A stretch of 12,994 nucleotides of DNA, taken from the NCBI GenBank assembly GCA_000753945.1, contig JQOA01000243.1, forward strand, positions 1 through 12,994, given 5' to 3'. The translations under genes and the position numbers were made by a program. The DNA is from Smithella sp. D17 (lineage in GTDB: Bacteria; Desulfobacterota; Syntrophia; Syntrophales; Smithellaceae). This document shows, in pieces, positions 7,315 to 12,994 of this stretch. The notes under the pieces were generated by a model. It was given only the letters and a program-made list of their open reading frames with translations. It had not been told where the DNA came from and made no database searches. The first letter of the stretch is position 1. The number at the start of each line of letters is the position of its first letter.

Positions 7315-7331
7315 TTAACATGACATGTTAA
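7315..7331. promoter_or_regulatory. Perfect 17-bp palindrome, candidate antitoxin operator
   Basis: TTAACATG (7315-7322) and CATGTTAA (7324-7331) are perfect 8-bp inverted repeats about a single central base. The site lies 7 bp upstream of the TTGACA of the toxin promoter. HigA-type antitoxins normally bind such palindromes to repress their own operon, so this is the obvious operator for the protein encoded at 7703. Confidence 0.65.
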
Positions 7332-7338
7332 CTATTTG

Positions 7339-7367
7339 TTGACAAGCTGATCATATGAAGATATACT
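7339..7367 (+). promoter_or_regulatory. Near-consensus sigma-70 promoter overlapping the toxin start codon
   Basis: TTGACA (7339-7344), a 17-bp spacer and TATACT (7362-7367) make an almost ideal promoter. However, transcription would begin near 7374, inside the toxin reading frame that starts at 7355. It therefore would yield either a toxin shortened to the ATG at 7412 (AGGAG at 7401-7405) or mainly antitoxin message. An additional upstream promoter would then be needed for full-length toxin. Confidence 0.5.
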
Positions 7368-7690
7368 TTAAAACAGGCAAGCTACAGAAGATCTGCTCGC
7401 AGGAGCGGGAAATGACGAAGTATCTTGGGACTAAAAAAGCCGGCAAACTAAAACAACGGCTGATGGAACTCGGAGCAGCTGAAACACTTGCAGATATTTC
7501 TCATTTGCCACCGGCACGTTGTCACGAATTGACAGGAAAAGATGCCGGCACTTTTTCTGTTGACTTAGAACATCCATATCGACTGTTGTTTATTTCTGCC
7601 GATGATCCAGTTCCTCTTTTAGCTGATGGCGGTATAGATAGAAAACAAGTAAAAGAAATTGAAATTATCGAGATAAAAGATACGCACTAA
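7355..7690 (+). CDS. higB: HigB/RelE-fold toxin of a type II toxin-antitoxin module
   Basis: A 111-residue protein resembling the 'killer suppression protein'/HigB-like branch of the RelE/ParE superfamily. Toxins of this fold usually cleave mRNA at the ribosome. The N-terminus MKIYFKTGKLQKI matches the usual (M)EISFKS-x-KLEK opening. LPPARCHELTG at residues 51-61, then FSVDLEHPYRLLF, and a C-terminal EIEIIEI strand before a final DTH are all family features. These support the ATG at 7355 even though it has no Shine-Dalgarno. An internal ATG at 7412 does have one (AGGAG, 6-nt spacing). Toxin precedes antitoxin with 12 nt between the genes, the higBA order. Transcription is probably repressed through the 17-bp palindrome just upstream. 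Catalytic residues of this branch are not well enough known to me to point out. Confidence 0.8.
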   Translation: MKIYFKTGKLQKICSQEREMTKYLGTKKAGKLKQRLMELGAAETLADISHLPPARCHELTGKDAGTFSVDLEHPYRLLFISADDPVPLLADGGIDRKQVKEIEIIEIKDTH

Positions 7691-7702
7691 GAAAGGTTCA
7701 AT

Positions 7703-8785
7703 ATGAAGGCTAAAAAGCAATATGAGTTTCAGCCGGACTACGCAGTATGTCCGGGCGAAACACTTCAGGAAATTATGGAATCTTTTAATATGAGCCAGAA
7801 AGAGCTTGCCGTCCGTGCCGGACTGACGGTGCAATCACTCAACCGTATTTTCAAAGGCGAGCAACCAATTACCTATGAGAGCGCAAATCGGCTTGAACTT
7901 GCCACAGGCGTTCCCGCGCGTTACTGGAATAATCTTGAAGCTCAGTATCGTGAACACCTGGCCAAGGTCGAAGAACGAAAGGGCATGGAATCTGATTTAC
8001 AGTGGTTGAAAACCATCCCGACAAAAGAACTAACACAGCGGGGATTCATTAAAAGATCAGATAGTCCGGTGGCACTGTTGCGCGAGACCCTTGGTTTTTA
8101 CGGTGTCAGCAGCGTCAAAGCGTGGCAGGAAATATGGAATATTCCTGCTGTGGCGGCCCGTCGTTCTTCGTGCTTTGAATCACAGCCGGGCGCTGCCTCT
8201 GCGTGGATTCGTCAAGGTGAGCTGCAAGCGCATAAAATAGAATGTCAGGCATTCGATAAATCGCTATTCATGCAGGCGCTCCAGACGATTCGTAGTTTAA
8301 CATGTGAAGCGCCTGAAACGTTTGAACCGGAGATGAAACGCCTTTGCGCCGAGGCAGGTGTCGCCATTGCCATGGTGCCGGAAATGAAGAAAGTGCCTTG
8401 GAATGGAGCGACGAAGTGGTTGTCTCCGCGCAAGGCAATGATTTTGCTATGCCTGCGAGGCAAAGGGGAAGACAAGTTCTGGTTTTCCTTTTTTCATGAA
8501 GCCGGACATGTTTTACATGACAGCAGGAAAGACCTGCTCATAAACGACGGAAGCATCCGCGACCATCGCGAACAGCGCGCAAATCAATTCTCGTCTGAAT
8601 TTCTTATATCGTCTGAGTATAACGACGAGGTTCAGAATATTAACTCCCATGATGAAATCGTAAAATTGGCCCAACAATTAAGAATCGCGCCTGGCATTGT
8701 TGCAGGCCGATACCAATTTTTGACAAAGCGTTGGCATTACTACAAAGCGCTGATTCAACCTTTGCAATGGAAATTTCAACAATGA
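7703..8785 (+). CDS. higA: HigA-type antitoxin fused to ImmA/IrrE zinc metallopeptidase
   Basis: A 360-residue protein, far longer than a plain HigA antitoxin (around 100). Residues about 18-80 are a HigA/Xre-type helix-turn-helix (SQKELAVRAGLTVQSLNRIF at 31-50) followed by the typical GVPARYWNNLEAQYR helix. After a linker domain, residues about 205-320 form an ImmA/IrrE-like peptidase. It contains FFHEAGH with zinc ligands H265 and H269, catalytic E266, and a likely third ligand E290 in EQRANQF. ImmA cleaves a repressor; here the DNA-binding and protease parts share one chain, so self-cleavage or regulated removal of the antitoxin is possible. AAAGG lies 6 nt before ATG 7703. The gene follows the toxin by 12 nt and almost certainly forms one operon with it. 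The family call is secure; the protease role is inferred. Confidence 0.88.
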   Translation: MKAKKQYEFQPDYAVCPGETLQEIMESFNMSQKELAVRAGLTVQSLNRIFKGEQPITYESANRLELATGVPARYWNNLEAQYREHLAKVEERKGMESDLQWLKTIPTKELTQRGFIKRSDSPVALLRETLGFYGVSSVKAWQEIWNIPAVAARRSSCFESQPGAASAWIRQGELQAHKIECQAFDKSLFMQALQTIRSLTCEAPETFEPEMKRLCAEAGVAIAMVPEMKKVPWNGATKWLSPRKAMILLCLRGKGEDKFWFSFFHEAGHVLHDSRKDLLINDGSIRDHREQRANQFSSEFLISSEYNDEVQNINSHDEIVKLAQQLRIAPGIVAGRYQFLTKRWHYYKALIQPLQWKFQQ

Positions 8786-9009
8786 TAGAAGGAATTACAG
8801 TTAACGGCGTGGACATGATTACCTGGGGCGCGGATGGGAGGATTACCGAATTCAGAGTCATGATTCGCCCGCTCAAAGCCATCAACCTGATCCACAAAAT
8901 AATGAAACTCGAGTTTCAGAAACAAAGTGCACTGAAGCTCGTAAGTCGAATTATCCCCGAAGCGAAGCGTAGTGGGATTATGGGAGAGATGCTGGAAAAG
9001 ATTAAATAA
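8776..9009 (+). pseudogene. C-terminal fragment of an NTF2/SnoaL-like protein
   Basis: The frame encodes EISTMIEGITVNGVDMITWG, then a DGRITEFRVMIRPLKAINLIHKIM segment. This is the last strand and helix of NTF2-like/SnoaL-fold proteins (pattern VxGVD...DGxIxEFxVMxRPLxA), where a full protein has about 120-140 residues. The N-terminal two thirds are absent: the frame runs back into the toxin-antitoxin operon. An ATG at 8782 overlaps the antitoxin stop (ATGATAG), so a short peptide could be translated, but it would lack most of the fold. From 8902 the coding frame passes into the structured repeat (LKLVSRIIPEAKRSGI) and ends at 9009. It is probably debris left where the toxin-antitoxin module or the repeat joined an older gene. 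Confidence 0.55.
8902..8979. repeat. Structured repeat, copy 2
   Basis: This is the partner of 3443-3520, aligned without gaps. CGAGTTTCAG (8910-8919) pairs with CTGAAGCTCG (8932-8941) around a 12-nt loop, with one G-T wobble. ACT/AGT outside extends it across a 2-nt bulge, as in copy 1. ATCCC (8953-8957) and GGGAT (8974-8978) form the second arm pair. Three base pairs of the main stem have changed on both sides relative to copy 1 and still pair. Here the repeat is open and reads LKLVSRIIPEAKRSGI in frame with the NTF2-like fragment. Confidence 0.75.
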
Positions 9010-9071
9010 TTAAAAAAAAGATTATTGAATATTCGGGTGGGAGAATCCTTTGCACCTTAAGCATTTAATTG

Positions 9072-9100
9072 TTGTATTATTATCAATAAATTGTATTATT
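9072..9100 (+). promoter_or_regulatory. Candidate promoter/control region of the methyltransferase operon with direct repeat
   Basis: The 10-mer TTGTATTATT occurs twice, at 9072-9081 and 9091-9100, 19 bp apart, close to two helical turns. The arrangement can also be read as TTGTAT (9072-9077), 16 bp, TATTAT (9094-9099), the latter a five-of-six -10 match. Transcription would begin near 9106, about 20 nt before the methyltransferase start. The 115-bp gap is strongly A+T rich, so chance is a real possibility. Confidence 0.35.
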
Positions 9101-9124
9101 CTAAATGATTATTTTAAATAAAGA

Positions 9125-10183
9125 GTGTGTCGACTATTGCGAAAAACAATTAAACTAAAAGCGATCGATTTCTTTTGTTCTGCAGGCGGTGTGTCATGTG
9201 GCTTCCGAAAGGCAGGCATTAATGTATTGGGTGGAATCGATATTGATAAAAAGTGTAAAAAAACTTACGAAAAAAACATAAAAGCCAAGTTTCTTCATGC
9301 CGATGTTTCTGTTTTGAAAAAAGAAAAGCTAATAAAATATTTTAATATAACGCAGAATCAGGATGATTTGCTTTTTGTAGGTTGTAGCCCCTGCCAATAC
9401 TATTCAAATATTAAAACCGATAAAACAAAATCTTCGAAAACCAGGCTTTTACTGGCAGATTTTCAGGAGTTTGTTGATTACTATCGTCCTGGTTATGTTT
9501 TCATCGAAAACGTACCTGGCCTCGATAAGAAAAATGGAAGTCCACTTGCAGACTTTAAAGAATTTTTAACAGATAAAGGCTATTTTTTTTCTGACGGTGT
9601 TTTAAACGCAAAGCATTATGGTGTTCCTCAAAATAGAAGAAGATACATTTTAATAGCAAGCAGAATAAACAGGGTCATCACCCTACCTAAACCTGACAAA
9701 GAAAATATCAAAACAGTGAAAGATGCAATTGGTGATAAAAAAATATTCATACCCATTAAGGCAGGCACAATTGATAAAACACACTTCATACATACTTCTT
9801 CAGCATTATCTTCAATTAATTTAAAACGAATAAAGCTTACTCCGAAAAACGGTGGTGGTCGTATATCGTGGGCAAGAATCAAGGGACTACAGCTTGATTG
9901 CTATCAGGATCACAATGGACATACTGATGTTTATGGAAGGATGTTTTGGGATAAGCCATCTCCAACGATAACCACAAGATTTGATAGTCTTTCAAATGGC
10001 AGATATGGGCACCCTGATCAAGACAGAGCAATTTCGTTAAGAGAAGGTGCCACTCTACAGAGCTTTCCTCTGTCATATAAATTCTATTCCAAAGATAAAA
10101 ATACAACCGCGAAGATGATTGGCAACGCTGTACCACCAAAACTAGCATGCAGGATCGCTAAAAGCATTTTAAATGGAGAGTGA
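9125..10183 (+). CDS. DNA (cytosine-5) methyltransferase
   Basis: A protein of up to 352 residues carrying the ordered motifs of C5-cytosine methyltransferases. Motif I is IDFFCSAGGVSCGF at about 14-27, motif IV is CSPCQYYS at 87-94 with catalytic C90, and motif VI is IENV at 127-130. Motif VIII is QNRRRYILIAS at 169-179, motif IX is REGATLQSFP at 306-315, and motif X is GNAVPPKLA at 333-341. The target-recognition region is about 190-270, and the recognition sequence cannot be read. Motif IV departs from the common GPPCQGFS. The start is uncertain: GTG 9125 is the most upstream possible start (a TAA precedes it) but has poor Shine-Dalgarno spacing. TTG 9137, closer to the motif I distance usual for the family, is an alternative. 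It is followed by the GHKL ATPase start one base after its stop, so the two are translationally linked. The methyltransferase probably marks self DNA for the downstream proteins. Confidence 0.93.
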   Translation: MCRLLRKTIKLKAIDFFCSAGGVSCGFRKAGINVLGGIDIDKKCKKTYEKNIKAKFLHADVSVLKKEKLIKYFNITQNQDDLLFVGCSPCQYYSNIKTDKTKSSKTRLLLADFQEFVDYYRPGYVFIENVPGLDKKNGSPLADFKEFLTDKGYFFSDGVLNAKHYGVPQNRRRYILIASRINRVITLPKPDKENIKTVKDAIGDKKIFIPIKAGTIDKTHFIHTSSALSSINLKRIKLTPKNGGGRISWARIKGLQLDCYQDHNGHTDVYGRMFWDKPSPTITTRFDSLSNGRYGHPDQDRAISLREGATLQSFPLSYKFYSKDKNTTAKMIGNAVPPKLACRIAKSILNGE

Positions 10184-10184
10184 A

Positions 10185-11825
10185 ATGTCTACCGATAAGC
10201 TTGTTATGACTTTTGAAGCGAATACAATAAAACATCTTGGTGTTAAAATGTACTCTAATATGCCACCGGCGTTAGCTGAATTGATTGCTAATGCTTATGA
10301 TGCGGGCGCAACGGAAGTTCATGTGCGCCTATATGATATTGATAATAAAAAGGTAATTGTGGAAGACAATGGCGTAGGCATGTCCTTTGATGAAGTAAAT
10401 GATTTTTTCCTTCGAATCGGTCGAAATAGAAGAGATGAGAAACAAAAGGCGCCATGTGGCAGAATACCGACCGGGAAAAAAGGTTTGGGGAAATTAGCAC
10501 TATTTGGAATTGGCGACACAATAAATATTACAACAACTCAAGGCAAGGAAGTAGTAAGGTTTAAGCTTGATTGGCAAGAAATCCTTAAGTGTAAGAACCG
10601 GGATTACGAACCAAAATTTGAAATTTTACCCAAAGGTAAAACATCAAAGGGCACAAAGATTATCTTGACCAACCTAAAAAGAAAAACAGGTTTTCCTGTT
10701 GCGGAATATGCCGAAAGTTTAGCAAAACTATTTAATTTTCAAGATACATTTGTTGTGTATCTATCATTAAACGATAGCAAGCCAATAAAGATAGACAACA
10801 AATTAAAATATGAAAATATCAAGCCGGAATTTGAATGGGATATTCAAAATATAGTTAAAATAAATGATAAAGACTACAGTGATAAAAAAGAAACTAGTGG
10901 TAAAATTGTTACTACAGAATTTCCATTGAAGGCAAATTTACGAGGCGTAACTCTTTTTGCAAATGGAAGAATGGTAAACAAACCCGAATTTTTCGGACCA
11001 TCTGAATCAAGTCACTTTTATTCTTATGCGACGGGATGGCTCAATGTTGATTTCATTGATAACTGGGAAGAAGATGTAATTTCTACAAATCGTCAGTCAA
11101 TTGATTGGGAAAACACTAAAACGGAGGAATTAAGAAAATACATCGCATCGTGTATATCAATCATTGAAAGACAATGGCGCGACTATCGTAAAGAAAACAA
11201 AAAGAAAAAGATAAGTGAAAAAGTAAATATAAATGTAAAAGATTGGATAGGGAAATTACCGGGACGTGTTCAAGAACAAGTTGAAACTATTGTAAATCTT
11301 TTAGATGATACACCAGAATTGTCAGAAAATACTCAACAAAAATCCATACAAATCATTCACCAACTCATTCCAGAATATGCTGATTACCATTGGAGGCATT
11401 TACATAATGAAATTCAGGACGCTTCTAAAGTTGATTATGAGAAAGCCGATTATTACAGAGCTTTTATTGAAGCAATGAAACGATATATTACTTCAACGAG
11501 AAATAAATCAGGTAATACGACTGTATCCGAAAACACTATGTTGGGAGAAGTATTTGGCAGGGGAAAACATTTGAGTGTTGCGAAGAAATACAAGAAACCA
11601 GATGGCACGAATTTTACGGACTCTACTTTAGAAAATATTGAAGAAGGTCAAAAACATTTATCTATGGGTATTCTGGCAGGGGGACGGCATCCGGTTTCTC
11701 ATGAAGAAATATCAGACCTTAGAGAATCAGGGCTTTTTTCAGAAATGGATTGTTTAGATGCACTTAGTTTGCTTTCACATCTCGTCCGGCGACTTGAAGA
11801 CGCTGACAATTTTTCATCTGTGTAA
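10185..11825 (+). CDS. MORC/MutL-like GHKL ATPase with C-terminal Ymh (TIGR02391)-like domain
   Basis: A 546-residue protein from the ATG at 10185, which has GGAG (10175-10178) 6 nt upstream. An ATG at 10173 inside the methyltransferase gene is less likely. The N-terminal GHKL ATPase fold is clear: ELIANAYDA with E32 and N36 (N box), VEDNGVGM at about 59-66, and the lid TGKKGLGKLALFG near 96-108. Later ISTNRQSIDW (about 315-325) resembles the MORC/MutL-type transducer region. The last 110 residues (VSENTMLGEVFGRG, ENIEEGQKHLSMGILAGGRH, then a leucine-rich helix ending VRRLEDA) match my recollection of the Ymh/TIGR02391 family. They include R501-x4-H506, a spacing like the RNase motif of HEPN proteins. 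I infer ATP-driven dimerisation controlling an effector domain. It lies between a methyltransferase and an OLD-like ATPase, which points to restriction or phage defence. Confidence 0.85.
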   Translation: MSTDKLVMTFEANTIKHLGVKMYSNMPPALAELIANAYDAGATEVHVRLYDIDNKKVIVEDNGVGMSFDEVNDFFLRIGRNRRDEKQKAPCGRIPTGKKGLGKLALFGIGDTINITTTQGKEVVRFKLDWQEILKCKNRDYEPKFEILPKGKTSKGTKIILTNLKRKTGFPVAEYAESLAKLFNFQDTFVVYLSLNDSKPIKIDNKLKYENIKPEFEWDIQNIVKINDKDYSDKKETSGKIVTTEFPLKANLRGVTLFANGRMVNKPEFFGPSESSHFYSYATGWLNVDFIDNWEEDVISTNRQSIDWENTKTEELRKYIASCISIIERQWRDYRKENKKKKISEKVNINVKDWIGKLPGRVQEQVETIVNLLDDTPELSENTQQKSIQIIHQLIPEYADYHWRHLHNEIQDASKVDYEKADYYRAFIEAMKRYITSTRNKSGNTTVSENTMLGEVFGRGKHLSVAKKYKKPDGTNFTDSTLENIEEGQKHLSMGILAGGRHPVSHEEISDLRESGLFSEMDCLDALSLLSHLVRRLEDADNFSSV

Positions 11826-11861
11826 TTTTGAATAATATAATCATTAAATAAAGCTGGATTT

Positions 11862-12994
11862 ATGGATAATCAAGATAATAGTCGTCTGATAAATGTGCTT
11901 TTTCAAATGAAACGGAATAATCAATTTAAGAGTTATATTGATTTCATTCAATTCCCTTTTTACAGAAATTTAAGCTTAGACACCCGAATAAGTTTTGAAT
12001 TTCCGTTAACTGTTTTCCTTGGTCAAAATGGGTGTGGTAAGAGTTCCACGCTTCATGCGTTATCAGGCGCACCCAAAGATAGAACACCATATGAGTTTTG
12101 GTTTGATACAAAAGTAGATCCGATAGAATACTATAACGATGAAAGAAAAAGACATTCGTTCTGGTATTCATATAATGATGAAAATGGCAACAAAATAGAG
12201 GTTGTTAAGGCAAGGATTAAAAGAAAGGATGATCCAAACTATTGGGAAACGAGCCGACCCCTCAGATGGGCCGGCATGACTAGCAAGAAAAGAAATGCTC
12301 CATTATTAAAAAATGTAATATATCTGGATTTCAGAAAAGAATTAAGTGCCTTTGATAAGTACTTTTATTTTGGTAATATCAAAAACAGTAAAGCGAGAAA
12401 TAAGCAAGAATTTATTCGTAGAAAATCAACATCATTAAAAAAATTATTCGATGCTGAAGTAGCACTCATCAAGACGCGAAATAAAAACTTGAATGAATCT
12501 TTACACAATTTAAGCAACGAAGAGATCAAAAATATTTCATTTATTCTAGGGAAAGAATATCTTGCCGGTAAATCAATTAAACATTCATTATTCAGAAATG
12601 AAGGATATTCAATATTATTTAAAACTAATCATGCCAAATATTCCGAAGCTTTTGCTGGCAGTGGTGAAATGGCTGTTGTACGGTTAGTTCTTGAAGTATT
12701 AAATGCCCCGGCTTATTCTCTTATATTATTGGATGAGCCCGAAGTATCTTTGCATCCCGGTGCTCAAAGCAGATTACAATCTTTTTTATTAAATGAAATT
12801 AAAAAAAAGAAACATCAAATAGTAATGTCTAGCCACTCACCTATGTTTGTTGAAAGCTTACCGCCAGAAGCAATAAAAGTTTTTTATCAGAATCCTAATG
12901 ATGGAAGATTTATTGTAAAAGAAGGATTAAATTATAAGGAATCTTTTTTTCATATACAATTCAATGAAGGAACAACAAAAAATATTTATGTTGA
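11862..12994 (+). CDS. OLD/AAA-type ABC ATPase, partial (3' end beyond window)
   Basis: The frame is open from ATG 11862 to the window edge (377 codons). It has a complete ABC-type ATPase core with a long insertion. Walker A is GQNGCGKSS at residues 54-62, an ABC signature-like FAGSGE is at 264-269, Walker B is LILLDEPEVSLHP at 287-299, and the H-loop is SSHSP at 323-327. This layout is that of OLD/AAA_15/AAA_21-type SMC-like ATPases common in phage defence (for example GajA, PtuA and AriA). About 200 charged residues lie between Walker A and the signature. The visible C-terminus reads KNIYV followed by a codon GA-, that is Glu or Asp. This resembles the (I/V)VEG/VED start of the TOPRIM nuclease domain found next in OLD proteins. 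It begins 36 bp after the GHKL gene in the same direction, with a weak Shine-Dalgarno. Confidence 0.85.
   Translation, partial: MDNQDNSRLINVLFQMKRNNQFKSYIDFIQFPFYRNLSLDTRISFEFPLTVFLGQNGCGKSSTLHALSGAPKDRTPYEFWFDTKVDPIEYYNDERKRHSFWYSYNDENGNKIEVVKARIKRKDDPNYWETSRPLRWAGMTSKKRNAPLLKNVIYLDFRKELSAFDKYFYFGNIKNSKARNKQEFIRRKSTSLKKLFDAEVALIKTRNKNLNESLHNLSNEEIKNISFILGKEYLAGKSIKHSLFRNEGYSILFKTNHAKYSEAFAGSGEMAVVRLVLEVLNAPAYSLILLDEPEVSLHPGAQSRLQSFLLNEIKKKKHQIVMSSHSPMFVESLPPEAIKVFYQNPNDGRFIVKEGLNYKESFFHIQFNEGTTKNIYV

Noticed and set aside
9072..9100. CRISPR-like repeat.
   Set aside because: Only two 10-bp units in A+T-rich DNA, no spacer array and no cas genes nearby.
9628..10148. Minus-strand open frames opposite the methyltransferase.
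   Set aside because: They have no recognisable domains and lie over strongly conserved methyltransferase motifs; they are antisense shadows.

Overview
The window looks like bacterial chromosome, most likely from an anaerobic, fatty-acid-using deltaproteobacterium (Desulfobacterota; Syntrophus/Smithella-like is my best guess). This rests on the combination of a crotonase-family enzyme, a long-chain acyl-CoA synthetase, a NrpR-type nitrogen regulator and NADP-type glutamate dehydrogenase. The assignment is an inference from gene content, not from a marker gene.

Region 1 (1-5540) is ordinary metabolism: an enoyl-CoA hydratase/isomerase (66-830), a NrpR-family regulator (1048-2049) followed 35 bp later by gdhA (2085-3440), and a convergent long-chain acyl-CoA synthetase on the minus strand (3539-5380, start revised by its Shine-Dalgarno). 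The nrpR-gdhA pair suggests local 2-oxoglutarate-sensing control of ammonium assimilation. A structured repeat sits between gdhA and the synthetase gene.

Region 2 (5453-7211) is a 400-bp pyrimidine-rich spacer followed by a decaying pair of multi-pass membrane protein genes. The first (DUF2157-like) is broken by an out-of-frame internal deletion. The second is open but also seems to lack its middle.

Region 3 (7212-9009) is a type II toxin-antitoxin module: a HigB/RelE-fold toxin and a long HigA-type antitoxin fused to an ImmA/IrrE zinc-peptidase domain, with a perfect 17-bp palindrome and a consensus promoter at the toxin start. Behind it lies a fragment of an NTF2/SnoaL-like gene carrying a second copy of the structured repeat. 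The two repeat copies differ by compensatory base changes in the stem.

Region 4 (9010 to the window end) is visibly richer in A+T than region 1 and looks horizontally acquired. It encodes a DNA cytosine-5 methyltransferase, a MORC/MutL-like GHKL ATPase ending in a Ymh (TIGR02391)-like domain with an RX4H motif, and an OLD/AAA-type ABC ATPase cut by the window edge exactly where a TOPRIM domain might begin. Together these look like an anti-phage or restriction-modification-like operon whose combination I do not recognise as a named system. It is the most interesting part of the window.
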